DNA from: Serripes groenlandicus
Taxonomy: Eukaryota; Mollusca; Bivalvia; Cardiida; Cardiidae
DNA: 64,000 nucleotides
Assembly (NCBI GenBank): GCA_031761405.1
Contig: JASEVX010000011.1
Location: 38,171,700-38,235,699 of the forward strand
Reading direction: 5' to 3'
The first letter of the stretch is position 1. Each line of letters opens with the position of its first letter. The notes under the pieces are model-generated. The model was not told the origin of the DNA, did not search any database, and was given only the letters and a program-made list of their open reading frames with translations. Of this stretch, positions 34,701-46,199 are shown piece after piece. The translations under genes and the position numbers were made by a program.

Positions 34701-37700
34701 CCAGAGGGTGTAACGCCTGATGATGGGGTCGTCACAGCTACAGTTCCAGAGGGTGTCACGCCTGATGCTGGGGTCGAGGCAACACCGGTACCAGAGGGAG
34801 TAACGCCAGATGCAGAGGTTGAGGCAACACCAGTTCCAGAGGGTGTAACACCTGATGCTGGGGTCGTCACAGCTCCAGTTCCGGATGGAGTAACGCCAGA
34901 TGCAGGGGTTGAGGCAACACCTGTTCCAGAGGGTGTAACGCCTGACGCTGGGGTAGTCACAACTCCAGTTCCAGATGGAGTAACGCCAGATGCAGGGGTT
35001 GAGGCAACACCTGTTCCAGAGGGTGTAACGCCTGATGCTGGGGTCGTCACAGCTCCCGTTCCAGAAGGTGTAACGCCTGATGCTGGGGTCGTCACAGTTC
35101 CAGATCCAGAAGGTGTCACGCCTGATGCTGGGATCGAGACAACACTGGTAGCAGAGGGAGTAACGCCTGATGCAGGGGTTGAAGCAACACCAGTTCCAGA
35201 GGGTGTAACGCCTGATGCTGGGGTCGTCACAGCTCCAGTTCCAGATGGAGTAACGCCAGATGCAGGGGTTGAGGCAACACCTGTTCCAGAGGGTGTAATG
35301 CCTGACGCTGGGGTAGTCACAGCTCCAGTTCCAGATGGAGTAACGCCAGATGCTGGGGTTGAGGCAACACCTGTTCCAGAGGGTGTAACGCCTGACGCTG
35401 GGGTAGTCACAGCTCCAGTTCCAGATGGAGTAACGCCTGATGCTTGGGTCGTCACAGCTACAGTTCCAGAGGGTGTAACTCCTGATGATGGGGTCGTCAC
35501 AACTCCAGTTCCAGAGGGTGTCACGCCTGATGCTGGGGTCGAGGCAACACCGGTACCAGAGGGAGTAACGCCTGATGCAGGGATTGAAGCAACAACAGTT
35601 CCAGAGGGTGTAACGCCTGATGCTTGGGTTGTCACATCTCCAGTTCCAGATGGAGTAAAGCCAGATGCAGGGGTTGAGGCAACACCTGTTCCAGAGGGTA
35701 TAACGCCTGACGCTGGGGTAGTCACAGCTCCAGTTCCAGATGGAGTAACGCCTGATGCTTGGGTCGTCACAGCTCCAGTTCCAGAGGGTGTAACGCCTGA
35801 TGATGGGGTCGTCACAGCTACAGTTCCAGAGGGTGTCACGCCTGATGCTGGGGTCGAGGCAACACCGGTACCAGAGGGAGTAACGCCAGATGCAGAGGTT
35901 GAGGCAACACCAGTTCCAGAGGGTGTAACACCTGATGCTGAGGTCGTCACAGCCCCAGTTCCAGAGGGTGTAACGCCTGATGCTGGGGTTGTCACAGCTC
36001 CAGAAGGTGTCACGCCCGATGCTGGGGTCGAGACAACACCGGTAGCAGAGGGAGTAACACCTGATGCAGGGGTTGAAACAATACCAGTTCCAGAGGGAGT
36101 AATGCCTGATGCTGGGGTCGTCACAGCTCCAGTTCCAGAGGGTGTCACGCCTGATGCTGGGGTCGAGGCAACACCGGTACCAGAGGGAGTAACGCCAGAT
36201 GCAGAGGTTGAGGCAACACCAGTTCCAGAGGGTATAACGCCTGATGATGGGGTCGTCACAGCTCCCGTTCCAGAAGGTGTAACGCCAGATGCTGGGGTCG
36301 TCACAGCACCAGTTCCAGAAGGTGTCATGCCTGATGCTGGGGTCGAGACAACACCGGTAGCAGAGGGAGTAACGCCTGATGCAGGGGTTGAAGCAACACC
36401 AGTTCCAGAGGGTGTAAAGCCTGATGCTGGGGTCGTCACAGCTCCAGTTCCAGGTGGAGTAACGCCAGATACAGGGGTTGAGGCAACACCTGTTCCAGAG
36501 GGTGTAACGCCTGACGCTGGGGTAGTCACAGCTCCAGTTCCAGATGGAGTAACGCCAGATGCAGGGGTTGAGGCAACACCTGTTCCAGAGGGTGTAACGC
36601 CTGACGCTGGGGTAGTCACAGCTGCAGTTCCAGATGGAGTAACGCCAGATGCAGGGGTTGAGGCAACACCTGTTCCAGAGGGTGTAACGCCTGACGCTGG
36701 GGTAGTCACAGCTCCAGTTCCAGATGGAGTAACGCCTGATGCTTGGGTCGTCACAGCTCCAGTTCCAGAGGGTGTAACGCCTGATGATGGGGTCGTCACA
36801 GCTACAGTTCCAGAGGGTGTCACGCCTGATGCTGGGGTCGAGGCAACACCGGTACCAGAGGGAGTAACGCCAGATGCAGAGGTTGAGGCAACACCAGTTC
36901 CAGAGGGTGTAACACCTGATGCTGGGGTCGTCACAGCTCCAGTTCCGGATGGAGTAACGCCAGATGCAGGGGTTGAGGCAACACCTGTTCCAGAGGGTGT
37001 AACGCCTGACGCTGGGGTAGTCACAACTCCAGTTCCAGATGGAGTAACGCCAGATGCAGGGGTTGAGGCAACACCTGTTCCAGAGGGTGTAACGCCTGAT
37101 GCTGGGGTCGTCACAGCTCCCGTTCCAGAAGGTGTAACGCCTGATGCTGGGGTCGTCACAGTTCCAGATCCAGAAGGTGTCACGCCTGATGCTGGGATCG
37201 AGACAACACTGGTAGCAGAGGGAGTAACGCCTGATGCAGGGGTTGAAGCAACACCAGTTCCAGAGGGTGTAACGCCTGATGCTGGGGTCGTCACAGCTCC
37301 AGTTCCAGATGGAGTAACGCCAGATGCAGGGGTTGAGGCAACACCTGTTCCAGAGGGTGTAATGCCTGACGCTGGGGTAGTCACAGCTCCAGTTCCAGAT
37401 GGAGTAACGCCAGATGCTGGGGTTGAGGCAACACCTGTTCCAGAGGGTGTAACGCCTGACGCTGGGGTAGTCACAGCTCCAGTTCCAGATGGAGTAACGC
37501 CTGATGCTTGGGTCGTCACAGCTACAGTTCCAGAGGGTGTAACTCCTGATGATGGGGTCGTCACAACTCCAGTTCCAGAGGGTGTCACGCCTGATGCTGG
37601 GGTCGAGGCAACACCGGTACCAGAGGGAGTAACGCCTGATGCAGGGATTGAAGCAACAACAGTTCCAGAGGGTGTAACGCCTGATGCTTGGGTTGTCACA

Positions 37701-40206
37701 TCTCCAGTTCCAGATGGAGTAAAGCCAGATGCAGGGGTTGAGGCAACACCTGTTCCAGAGGGTATAACGCCTGACGCTGGGGTAGTCACAGCTCCAGTTC
37801 CAGATGGAGTAACTCCAGATGCAGGGGTTGAGGCAATACCTGTTCCAGAGGGTGTAACGATTGACGCTGGGGTAGTCACAGCTCCAGTTCCAGATGGAGT
37901 AACGCCTGATGCTTGGGTCGACACAGCTCCAGTTCCAGAGGGTGTCACGCCTGATGCTGGGGTCGAGGCAACACTGGTACCAGAGGGAGTAACGCCAGAT
38001 GCAGGGGTTGAGGCAACACCAGTTCCAGAGGGTGTCACGCCTGATGCTGGGGTCGAGGCAACACTGGTACCAGAGGGAGAAACGCCAGATGCAGGGGTTG
38101 AGGCAACACCAGTTCCAGAGGGTGTAACGCCTGATGCTGGGGTTGTCACAGCTCCAGAAGGTGTCACGCCCAATGCTGGGGTCGAGACAACACCGGTAGC
38201 AGAGGGAGTAACGCCTGATGCAGGGGTTGAAGCAATACCAGTTCCAGAGGGAGTAATGCCTGATGCTGGGGTCGTCACAGCTCCAGTTCCAGATGGAGTA
38301 ACGCCTGATGCAGGGGTTGAGGCAACACCAGTTCCAGACGGTGTAACGCCTGATGCTGGCGTCGTCACAGCTCCGGTTCCAGAAGGTGTCACGCCCGATG
38401 CTGGAATCGAGACAACACCAGTAGCAGAGGGAGTAACGCCTGATGAAGGGGTTGTGGCAACACCTGTTCCAGAGGGTGTAACGCCTGATGCTGGGGTCGT
38501 CACAGCTCCAGTTCCAGATGGAGTAACGCCCGATGCAGGGGTTGAGGCAATACCCGTTGCAGAGGGTGTAACGCCTGACGCTGGGATAGTCACAGCTCCA
38601 GTTCCAGATGGAGTAACGCCTGATGCTTGGGTCGTCACAGCTCCAGTTCCAGAGGGTGTCACACCTGATGCTGGGGTCGAGGCAACACCGGTACCAGTGG
38701 GAGTAACGCCAGATGCAGAGTTTGAGGCAACACCAGTTCCAGAGGGTGTAACGCCTGATGCTGGGGTCGTCAAAGCTCCCGTTTCAGAAGGTGTAACGCC
38801 TGATGCTGGCATCGTCACAGCTCCAGTTCCAGAAGGTGTCACGCCTGATGCTGGGGTCGAGACAACACCGGTAGCAGAGGGAGTAACGCCTGATGCAGGG
38901 GTAGAAGCAACACCAGTTCCAGAGGGAGTAACGCCTGATGCCGGGGTCGTCACAGCTCCAGTTCCAGATGGAGTAACGCCGGATGCAGGGGTTGAGGCAA
39001 CACCGGTAGCAGAGAGAGTAACGCCTGATGCAGGAGTTGAAGCAACACCAGTTCCAGAGGGAGTAACGCCTGATGCTGTGGTCGTCACAGCTCCAGTTCC
39101 AGAGGGTGTAATGCCTGATGATGGGGTCGTCACAGCTCCCGTTCCAGAGGGTGTAACGCCTGATGCTTGGGTCGTCACAGCTCCAGTTGCAGAGGATGTC
39201 ACGCCTGATGCTGGGGTCGAGGCAACACCGGTACCAGAAGGAGTAACGCCAGATGCAGGAGTTGAGGCAGCTCCAGTTCCAGAGGGTGTAACGCCTGATG
39301 CTGGGGTCGTCACAGATCCAGTTCCAGATGGTGTCACGCCTGATGCTGGGGTCGTCACAGCTCCAGTTCCAGAGGGTGTAACGCTTGGTGCTGGGGTCGT
39401 CAAAGCTCCAGTTCCAGAGGGAGTTACGCCTGATGATGGGGTCGTCACAGCTCCAGTTCCAGAGGGTGGCACGCCTGACGCTGGGGTCGAGGCAACACCG
39501 GTACCAGAAGGAGTAGAGCCAGATGCAGAGGTTGAGGCAACACCAGTTCCAGAGGGTGTAACTCCTGATGTTGGGGTCGTCACAGCTCTTGTTCCAGAAG
39601 GAGTAGCGCCTGAAGCTGGGCTCGTTACAGCTCCAGTTCCAGAGGGTGTAACGCCTGATGATGGGGTCGTGACTGTTCCAGTTCCAGAGGGTGTCACACC
39701 TGATGCTGGGGTCGAGGAAACAGTGGTAGCAGAGGGTGTCACGCCTGGTGCTGGGGTCGAGGAAACACCGGTACCAGATGGACTAACGCCTGATACAGAT
39801 GTTGAGGCTACACCAGTTCCAGAGGGTGTCACGCCTGGTGCTGGGGTCGAGGCAACACCGGTACCAGATGGACTAACGCCTGATGCAGAGGTTGAGGCAA
39901 CACCAGTTCCAGAGGGTGTAACGCCTGATGATGGGGTCGTCACAGCTCCAGTTCCAGAGGGTGTAATACCTGATACTGGGGTCGACACAGCTCCAGTTCC
40001 AGAGAGTGTCAAGCCTGATGCAAAGGTTGAGGCAACACCGGTACCAGAGGGTGTTACGCCTGATGCTGGGGTCGTAGCAGCTCCGGTTCCAGAGGATGTG
40101 GCTGCCTGACTGGTGGCTTCACTAGTGCCAGATACTGTTATTTCAGTAGCAGGTGTTGATGCTATTCCAGATTCCGGCGTTGTGGCAGCAGTCGAAGTTG
40201 TTATTT
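22746..40206 (-). CDS. Mucin-like gene, second giant exon (17.5 kb, 45-bp repeats)
   Basis: Single exon of 17,461 bp, 5819 codons plus split codons. Seen: the acceptor GATTCACTTTCAG ends at 40207. The exon starts with AA, which joins the upstream G into Glu. The donor ACAG|GTATGT is at 22746/22745 and leaves two bases (AG) of a codon, so at least one more exon must follow at lower coordinates. It opens with a unique Ser/Thr-rich lead (ITTSTAATTPESG), then carries about 385 units of the same 15-residue repeat as the other giant exon. Units are mostly SGVTPSGTGAVTTPA and SGVTPSGTGVASTPA, with rare 13- or 16-residue variants, all in multiples of three bases. The end (RSTVFYCSHYY) has a cysteine and aromatic residues and leaves the repeat. 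No stop interrupts the frame. Inference: a second O-glycosylated mucin stalk. I found no convincing downstream exon within the window. Confidence 0.85.
22790..40110 (-). repeat. 45-bp coding minisatellite, array 2 (~385 units)
   Basis: Same 45-bp family as array 1, separated from it by about 9.9 kb of introns and small exons. Units code for SGVTPSGTGVASTPA or SGVTPSGTGAVTTPA on the minus strand. A 2064-bp block of about 46 units is tandemly duplicated at roughly 33.7-35.75 and 35.75-37.8 kb. Other blocks recur at about 2.3 and 2.6 kb spacing. Units shortened by two codons (TPSGAVTTPASG) occur several times and act as markers of block duplication. Confidence 0.95.
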
Positions 40207-40697
40207 CTGAAAGTGAATCATAACACTCTTCGATTCTATCTTTTTGTTTGTTTATACAATATTTATTTACATACACTATCTTTGCGTTTCAACCATAATT
40301 TCAAACATGATTATGACTTTTCTTTACCATATATGTATAACTAGGTAGCATATCAAGTTGACCAAGTCGTAATGAAACGGGTTTTGGTTAAAACCGTCAT
40401 AGTCCCTACATAAATAAGTAATAATATGCACTGTCAACTTCAAAACCATTGTCATTACAATATTAAACGATCCTTGGTAACCTTTGTATTACGTACATAT
40501 CTTGGGAAAGATGAACGGGTAAATTTCGCAATCATGGTAAGTATGATACTTTATGGTGCAGTGGGGTACAACTGTGGGTCATATCTCAAACTGTAAGTTT
40601 CTTCAGGTGATTGTTTTTACTGTTAAATTCGTATTTTTTAATTAAACCTTGTTTATATTACAGGTTGCGAAACAGGCTTTCATCTTATATGATATAC

Positions 40698-40850
40698 GCT
40701 CGATGTCTGCTTCCTGGACACTTTACCAGTAGGCCTACTCGCACCGTTTACATGAACAATCCCAAAGCCAGAACCCGCCCGATGCAGGATTCGAACCCTG
40801 AACCTTTGGTACGAGAGGCCGTTGCTGTACCACTGTCTTTACCCAGTCTC
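40698..40850 (-). mobile_element. tRNA-like SINE fragment, same family as 13.45-13.60 kb
   Basis: It aligns to the fragment at 13446-13600 over about 150 bp, including CTCGATGTCTGCTT, CAATCCCAAAG, GATTCGAACCC and CCTTTGGTACGA. It lies in an intron of the mucin-like gene. Confidence 0.65.
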
Positions 40851-41125
40851 TACCTACCATCAGTTAATAAAAGCACGAAACAATTGTTTATTTCTAAAGA
40901 TATTTTAAAGAGTTCATTCTTATACTCTGACGTCATCAGAGGTTCATTCTGACGACATTATGGATACTCTCCGATCGGAAAATGGTGCCGAAAATGACCT
41001 AGTGAGGTTTTGTATGACCTATGATCGGATGTTTACGAATGCACCGAACAAACACGATTGCTTCACCGAATATAGATGCTCTGTTTGACGCGAGCGTGAC
41101 ATGGTAATTTCTTAATATAGGTCCT

Positions 41126-41319
41126 ACATTATGGACTCTGCGTAATATATCGACCCGGATCAGCCGACACATTCCGTCTCAGGGGGTAATAGGAATAGAG
41201 TAATGATTCCTGAAACAGAAATTCCACTGGAGGCGAAAGGCGTCTTTGTGGGTTAGCCTGCGCGACATGCCTAAGCTGATCAAGGTCCACAATGTTGGCG
41301 TTCTCGTGGAACGGCTCAT
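41126..41319. mobile_element. MITE with TGAGCCGT-type termini, copy B (left end eroded)
   Basis: It contains TTATGGACTCTGCGTAATAT, GACCCGGATCAGCC, GATTCCTGAAACAGAAAT, GGTTAGCCTGCGCG and the right arm GTTCTCGTGGAACGGCTCAT. The outer left arm is not recognisable. It lies in the last visible intron of the mucin-like gene. Confidence 0.8.
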
Positions 41320-41374
41320 ATGCATTCATAACGAATTGTGTAGAACATTATATAGCAGTGAGTGGGGATCCTAC

Positions 41375-41492
41375 CTTCTTCACAAGCTAAAATCTCCAAT
41401 CGGAATTCTATCGGGAGAGAGTCGTTTTCACGCGATATCGTGACCTTGATTTCGTCAATCGTTTCTGGTGGAAGGGTAAATTCGAACGGACC
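41375..41492 (-). CDS. Mucin-like gene, small exon closing the inter-array module
   Basis: A 118-bp internal exon. Seen: the acceptor TTTTTGTGTTTGCAG ends at 41493, and the donor GAAGAAG|GTAGGAT is at 41375/41374. It starts on a codon boundary, matching the phase-0 end of the 176-bp exon. It leaves one base (G), which joins AA from the next exon to form Glu. It encodes 39 residues beginning GPFEFTLPPETID and ending LEILACEE. The hydrophobic/polar alternation (FEFTLP, IKVTI, IEFRLEILAC) fits two or three beta strands. The cysteine near its end is the partner candidate for the cysteine at CSEIDIM in the upstream giant exon, so the module would run from Cys to Cys over about 135 residues. The fold is not recognised. 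Confidence 0.8.
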
Positions 41493-44400
41493 CTGCAAAC
41501 ACAAAAAGAAAACCGGAACTTTACATATACGGAGGGGGTTAAAACTTTGTAGTATTTTGTGAAAACGTAATTTCTAATTAAGTACATTACATAAATTGAT
41601 AGATAAACATTTGCTTAATCAAATGCAAGAAAAAAACTACTTGGAACATAGGCTCGTTTTTGTATAAATTAGATTTTAAAAGACCACATCACCAACAAAT
41701 ACAAATTACCTCCCTTAGTTATTTAGAAGTATACAATAAACATGAATGACCTCCTTGGAATTTTAGATTTTTGTTTTATTGGGGTTTTGATTCGTTTAAA
41801 CATTATTTCAGTTATATCACGGCAATTCACTTGTTCGTGATCCCTGTGTATCTAATGATATTTTTGTTTTGAGGATCACAATTTTCCATGTTTAGAGTTG
41901 TATAACTGTAGCTTCTACTTCTTTCTTGAGATAGGCACTATTTCAATGTATAGAATATATGCACAGTGTGACGACTGATGAGAATGTATGGATATGTTTT
42001 ATTAAGTTATATACATTTCTATTGTAAGTACTTCGAAAATGATTTATTGAGTTTATCTTGCTTTGCTTGTGAAATTCATTAATTTTATATGTCTTTTGAA
42101 ATAAAAACACACACACCTAACGTGAACATATTTTGTTCATAAAATGGTGTTTTGTTTCCTTTGTAACGCCATTGAGAAGAATATTTTGAACCTATAGTGT
42201 GAATACATTTACAGAAAATTATCAGATGTATAACCAATTACTTTCTAGTAGCATTTTATTTCATCTTTTGTGTAGGTTTATGACATAGTTTAAGAAATGT
42301 CAAATGTTTATCTTGGCATCCTGTCACCATGGGAACACGAATATTTACTCTAGTTCATAATCGTTTCTTCTAGAATTTGTTTTACAACATTCATTTTACC
42401 AAAGTTTTTTTTTAATTATCAATTCAGATCAAGTTATTACCAAATAATGCATTTGCGAATATTTGAAAAATGAAACTTTTTTTAACCATGGTACATTTGT
42501 AACTCATTAAAAACTATAATTCATGCAACATGTTTACATAATTTGTTAGAATAGTTGATGATTTCCATGGAACCTTTTTTTTTAACGCATATTTCGGCAA
42601 TAGTTTAATAAACATTAAAACTATTTATTATTTTAGCAACATTTGAAAAATGATACTTTTTGTAGCCATGGAAACAGATTTTAGTAGCACTTTCCCCATA
42701 GCGTTAGAAGAGCTGTTGATGTTCATGAATCCGTTATGAATTTTTGCTCATAAGGCCACATACAAATTAATAAGCATTCAAAAACTGGCATTTTTTTCTT
42801 TTTTCCCTTAATAAACCCCCCATGTAAAGAACGGTTTGGGAATGAATTCATACCCAAATGTATTTTGTTTTATTTCCTTTATCAAATGATGACTTTTGAT
42901 AGAAAATATAAATTTCTGCAAACAAATCTTCAAAGCCCACAACAGTATTCTTTCTGCCATTTTTGGTTTATTCCGTCAAGTTGAAAATGTATGAAGTTTG
43001 AATAAAATACGTGACCATTCTTGCCACACTCCCTGTATGTGAGTGCAAATGCTAACATGGAATGGGTATTAATAATTACTGATTCCACATCTTACCTTAT
43101 CGTCTGGAAAGATATGTTGATACGTGCTTAGAACCCAATGTGTGAACACAAAAAGTCATTGGTTATTTCACAGCGTTTTTAAAAGTCAAAGAGGGTTTGG
43201 CAAGCCGTATGCTACTTTTAGCAGAAATTAAAACAAGTATGGAATATTGCAGACTCAATTGCAAACTGTTTTACAGAGCAAATGTCACGGCCAACATTAT
43301 TTTTTACCAAAGATATCTTATTTACTTTTCTTAAATGAAAAACAAAGCTATATTCTGTTAATTTGTTAATAGTTAGCTTTAGAAGTGTGAGTTCTCTTTT
43401 GATACTGCTAGTTGACTGGACACTCGATTGGCTTTCCAAATGGAAGTAAGGTAAATGAAAATAAGAGGCACGTACGAGTACCATTCTACTGAACTGACAC
43501 GACTGTTCTGAGGTCTGTTTTGAGAAATTCTTCTAGGAAATGTGACCGGTTACCAGAGTTTTTGAAAAACTAGCTATAGTACAAGTAGTTTTCCCGCTTT
43601 ATTAGTCAATTTCAATAAATTTTATCTACAGGTTACAGGCAACCTTCTGAGAAAGTTTTGCTTAAATCTATGGGAAAACATGTGACATGCACATTGTTAT
43701 CAAGATTTTACAACTATAGACTATTGTTGACAAAAAACCCGCATGTCTCTCCCACTTAATAGCTATTGTGGAAAAGATACTTTTTTTATCCATAAACTTG
43801 AGAGGTACTTCGGTTTTCTTGTCGGAAAACCGGTATTATATTTGTGCGTACTTTCATCGTACACGCATAAAAAAAAGCAAAATATTGGTTCTCTCTTCTA
43901 GAGACCCTTAAAGTCGGTCTTCTTTTCTGTCCGTTTGTTTGTAAAATGTTTGTGTGTTTGTTTGTGGCAAGCGTAGCGCCAAAACTATTGAACGGATTTC
44001 GACCAAACTTGGTAGGGATGAAGGGTTGTTCTAGTTGTTCCTTTTGTAGTATGGTCGCCATAGAAACCACCGTTGCTATAGAAACGGGCGAAAACCATCA
44101 GTTGCTACATCGAATGATCGTCCCGATTTTTGATCCGTCTCTTCGTTTTCTTAATATTTGAGATGCCGTAAGGGGTAATATTTCCGCGGAAAACACAAAC
44201 ACGTCAAAACTAAATATATCGACACAAAAATAAATGGTTTCCTATTACCTGATCGCTGATTGGCTTAAAATCCGGACACGACCAAATATCGACCAACTAG
44301 AGAGCACTTCACATAGCCATTATAACTTCCGTTTCCCGTACTTTTACACGAGGAGAAGAAATATTCAAGTGAATTTGACGCTGTTCTCGCGACAACTCGA

Positions 44401-45418
44401 TAGCTTGTTTCATTATTCGTGCGGTGTCGTGAGAGTAGAGACAGGAGAGAACCATCGTCGCTGTATGCTGGTCTTTCTTATCGTTCAGATGTTATAGACA
44501 GTATACAAGGAAAACTTCTTTTGAAAACACCAATTTGGCTTACTGAAAATTTGGTTTCCCGAAAATAGTTTAATGACAAACGTAGGATAATAACTTTTGG
44601 TAATCTGGATCGTTTTCAAACGAAACAAAGCAAGCGATCAAATACGACGCTGGTGTAACAATTGGCTTCTCTTTTAAATTGTGTACAGTCAATACTCAGC
44701 TGAACCTGCTTAGATGAGCCAGTGCATTGAAATTCGTGGCAATTTTTACTCAAATTTAATTTTGTATTTCATAGCACTGATACGTTCCATAAATTATTCA
44801 ACTATACTTTCGCTTTCGCTTTATGTATGCAACGGCTAATATGAGCATTTATCTCTATTTCGTTCATTTCGTATTTTAAACCGCTGCAATTACTATTTTG
44901 GTAGTTGAATTATCCATGGAACGTATTATATGTAAATAATATACATTTCTGACAATTACTTTTCATATGTGATGTTGATGTCTGAAAATGTGATTGTATG
45001 CGTGTATGTGAGTGTATGAATGATGATATTATTTTCATAACCACTTAATTATGAATATCATGTATGTGCTTTTATAAAAACTTCAATTTATGGATGAAAT
45101 ATATATACATGTATTGGCATTTGTGAACAGTGTAGGTTCAGATCGTGTTGTCCACCAGCTCGGGTTTTAAAAATCTTCTAACAAGCTTGTGTAAGTAATA
45201 TGTAAACAGTGTAGATATTGATCAAACTGTGCGGATGCACATGCTCATCTGGATCTAAACCGTTCATAAAAGCTAACGTGTTCCTGTTCTCATATATTGG
45301 ATCATATAGTATTTTCGCAGGTGTCACTTGTAACAAATCGTATAATACCGTTAAAGCGATGAGATAAAAACCCAGCAATTTTAAACTGAAGAATGAAAAA
45401 CAAAAACACATTACTCAC
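41493..45418 (-). other. Intron of the mucin-like gene, AT-rich
   Basis: This 3926-bp intron between the two small exons runs from GTGAGT to TTTGCAG on the minus strand. It is AT-rich and has no convincing coding content. A block around 42.46-42.68 kb repeats the motif ATTTGAAAAATG followed by ACTTTTT and CCATGG twice. An inverted-repeat element lies at 44781-44935. A fragment at 41.76-41.82 kb matches the core motif shared by the SINE tails in this window. A dispersed-repeat fragment at 45.2-45.3 kb resembles 19.08-19.16 kb. Confidence 0.7.
44781..44935. mobile_element. 155-bp inverted-repeat element in an intron
   Basis: TACGTTCCATAAATTATTCA with ACTATAC is mirrored at the right by GTAGTTGAATTATCCATGGA with ACGTA. 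The arms are about 27 bp with a few mismatches. No coding capacity. Confidence 0.7.
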
Positions 45419-45594
45419 ATCCTTTATGGTCTCTATGACGGGTTCAACGGCACCTTCTGGCAGGTACTCCACAGTGATGTTGTCGATATTGTCGTTTTCA
45501 TCAGTTACAGTTAATGATAATAAACGTGTTACTTTAACAGGAATCACAAGTTCTTCAACATCGACGTCCGCTGATAGTGGCTCAACCGAATCGG
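45419..45594 (-). CDS. Mucin-like gene, small exon of the inter-array module
   Basis: A 176-bp internal exon. Seen: the acceptor ATTCTTCCCATTCTAG ends at 45595, and the donor GGAT|GTGAGT is at 45419/45418. It begins with two bases (CC) that complete the single G left by the upstream giant exon, giving Ala, and it ends exactly on a codon, so it enters at phase 1 and leaves at phase 0. It encodes about 58 residues, acidic and rich in Val and Leu, with alternating hydrophobic stretches such as LLSLTVTDENDN and ITVEYLPEG. That suggests beta strands and contrasts sharply with the repeat arrays. It holds no cysteine. A potential N-glycosylation site (NIT) lies in DNIDNITVEY. I do not recognise the fold. 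It is the middle part of a cysteine-bounded module shared with the neighbouring exons. Confidence 0.8.
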
Positions 45595-45656
45595 CTAGAA
45601 TGGGAAGAATAAACATTTCAAACAAAACAAAGATATGACATGGTTTTGATCATTAA

Positions 45657-45912
45657 TGAGCCGTCCCGCGAGAAATCCAATACTGTGGACTCTGTGTAAA
45701 GTATAGACCCGGATCAGCCTAAGCAAGCCGCGCAGGCTTACTCGGATAGACACTTTTCGCCTCCTGTGGATTTTCTGTTTCAGTAATTATTTCTCTATAC
45801 CTCTATCCCCCTGAGAAGGAACATGTCGGCCCGGATCAGTCTGCGCGGAAAGCGCAGGCGGATATGGGTCGATACATTACGTAGACTATTGGTTTTCACG
45901 CAGGACGGCTCA
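45657..45912. mobile_element. MITE with TGAGCCGT-type termini, copy C, flanked by a 40-bp duplication
   Basis: The left arm TGAGCCGTCCCGCGAGAAA and right arm TTTTCACGCAGGACGGCTCA are inverted copies. The inner parts hold GTGGACTCTGTGTAAAGTAT and ATACATTACGTAGACTAT. An imperfect direct repeat of about 40 bp flanks it (about 45616-45655 and 45914-45953), longer than any usual transposon target duplication. It lies about 60 bp intronward of the 176-bp exon. Confidence 0.85.
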
Positions 45913-46199
45913 ATTTCAAGCAAAAGAAAGATATGAAATGGTTTTGATTATTTCTCGACGATTGACAGAAAGTTCCAGGGTTAGAGTAGCCCTCACATAT
46001 GTGCGGATAAACGAAACGATTCCGACTCAAAGGAATTTGACATAATAATGATAATCTATCTATTTATTCCGTTTAATTCCTCCTGTTTGAGATTAGACTG
46101 CTTTATGCAGATTAAGCTAACAATTTATAAATATTGTTAAAATAATTATGTTTATTTAATTATTGTTTTGCACGGCTAGAGAGATGTTAGATTGTTCGT

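Larger units (their letters stand above)
40207..41374 (-). other. Intron of the mucin-like gene with SINE and MITE copies
   Basis: This 1168-bp intron between the 118-bp exon and the second giant exon runs from GTAGGAT to CTTTCAG on the minus strand. It contains a tRNA-like SINE fragment at about 40.70-40.85 kb and an inverted-repeat element at 41.13-41.32 kb that ends about 55 bp from the donor. Confidence 0.7.

Noticed and set aside
22794..40109. Plus-strand 5771-codon frame with PVPEGVTPDAGVEAT repeats
   Set aside because: It is the antisense mirror of the array and has no splice context. The same frame in the sister array is broken by stops, while the minus frame is never broken and joins neighbouring exons in phase.
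43946..44161. Short frame around the phrase ACGGATTTCGACCAAACTTG
   Set aside because: It looks like a dispersed repeat fragment and has no gene context. I could not define its borders, so it is not annotated.
45393..45638. Plus-strand open frame over the 176-bp exon
   Set aside because: Antisense shadow of the minus-strand exon, which has both splice sites and matching phases.
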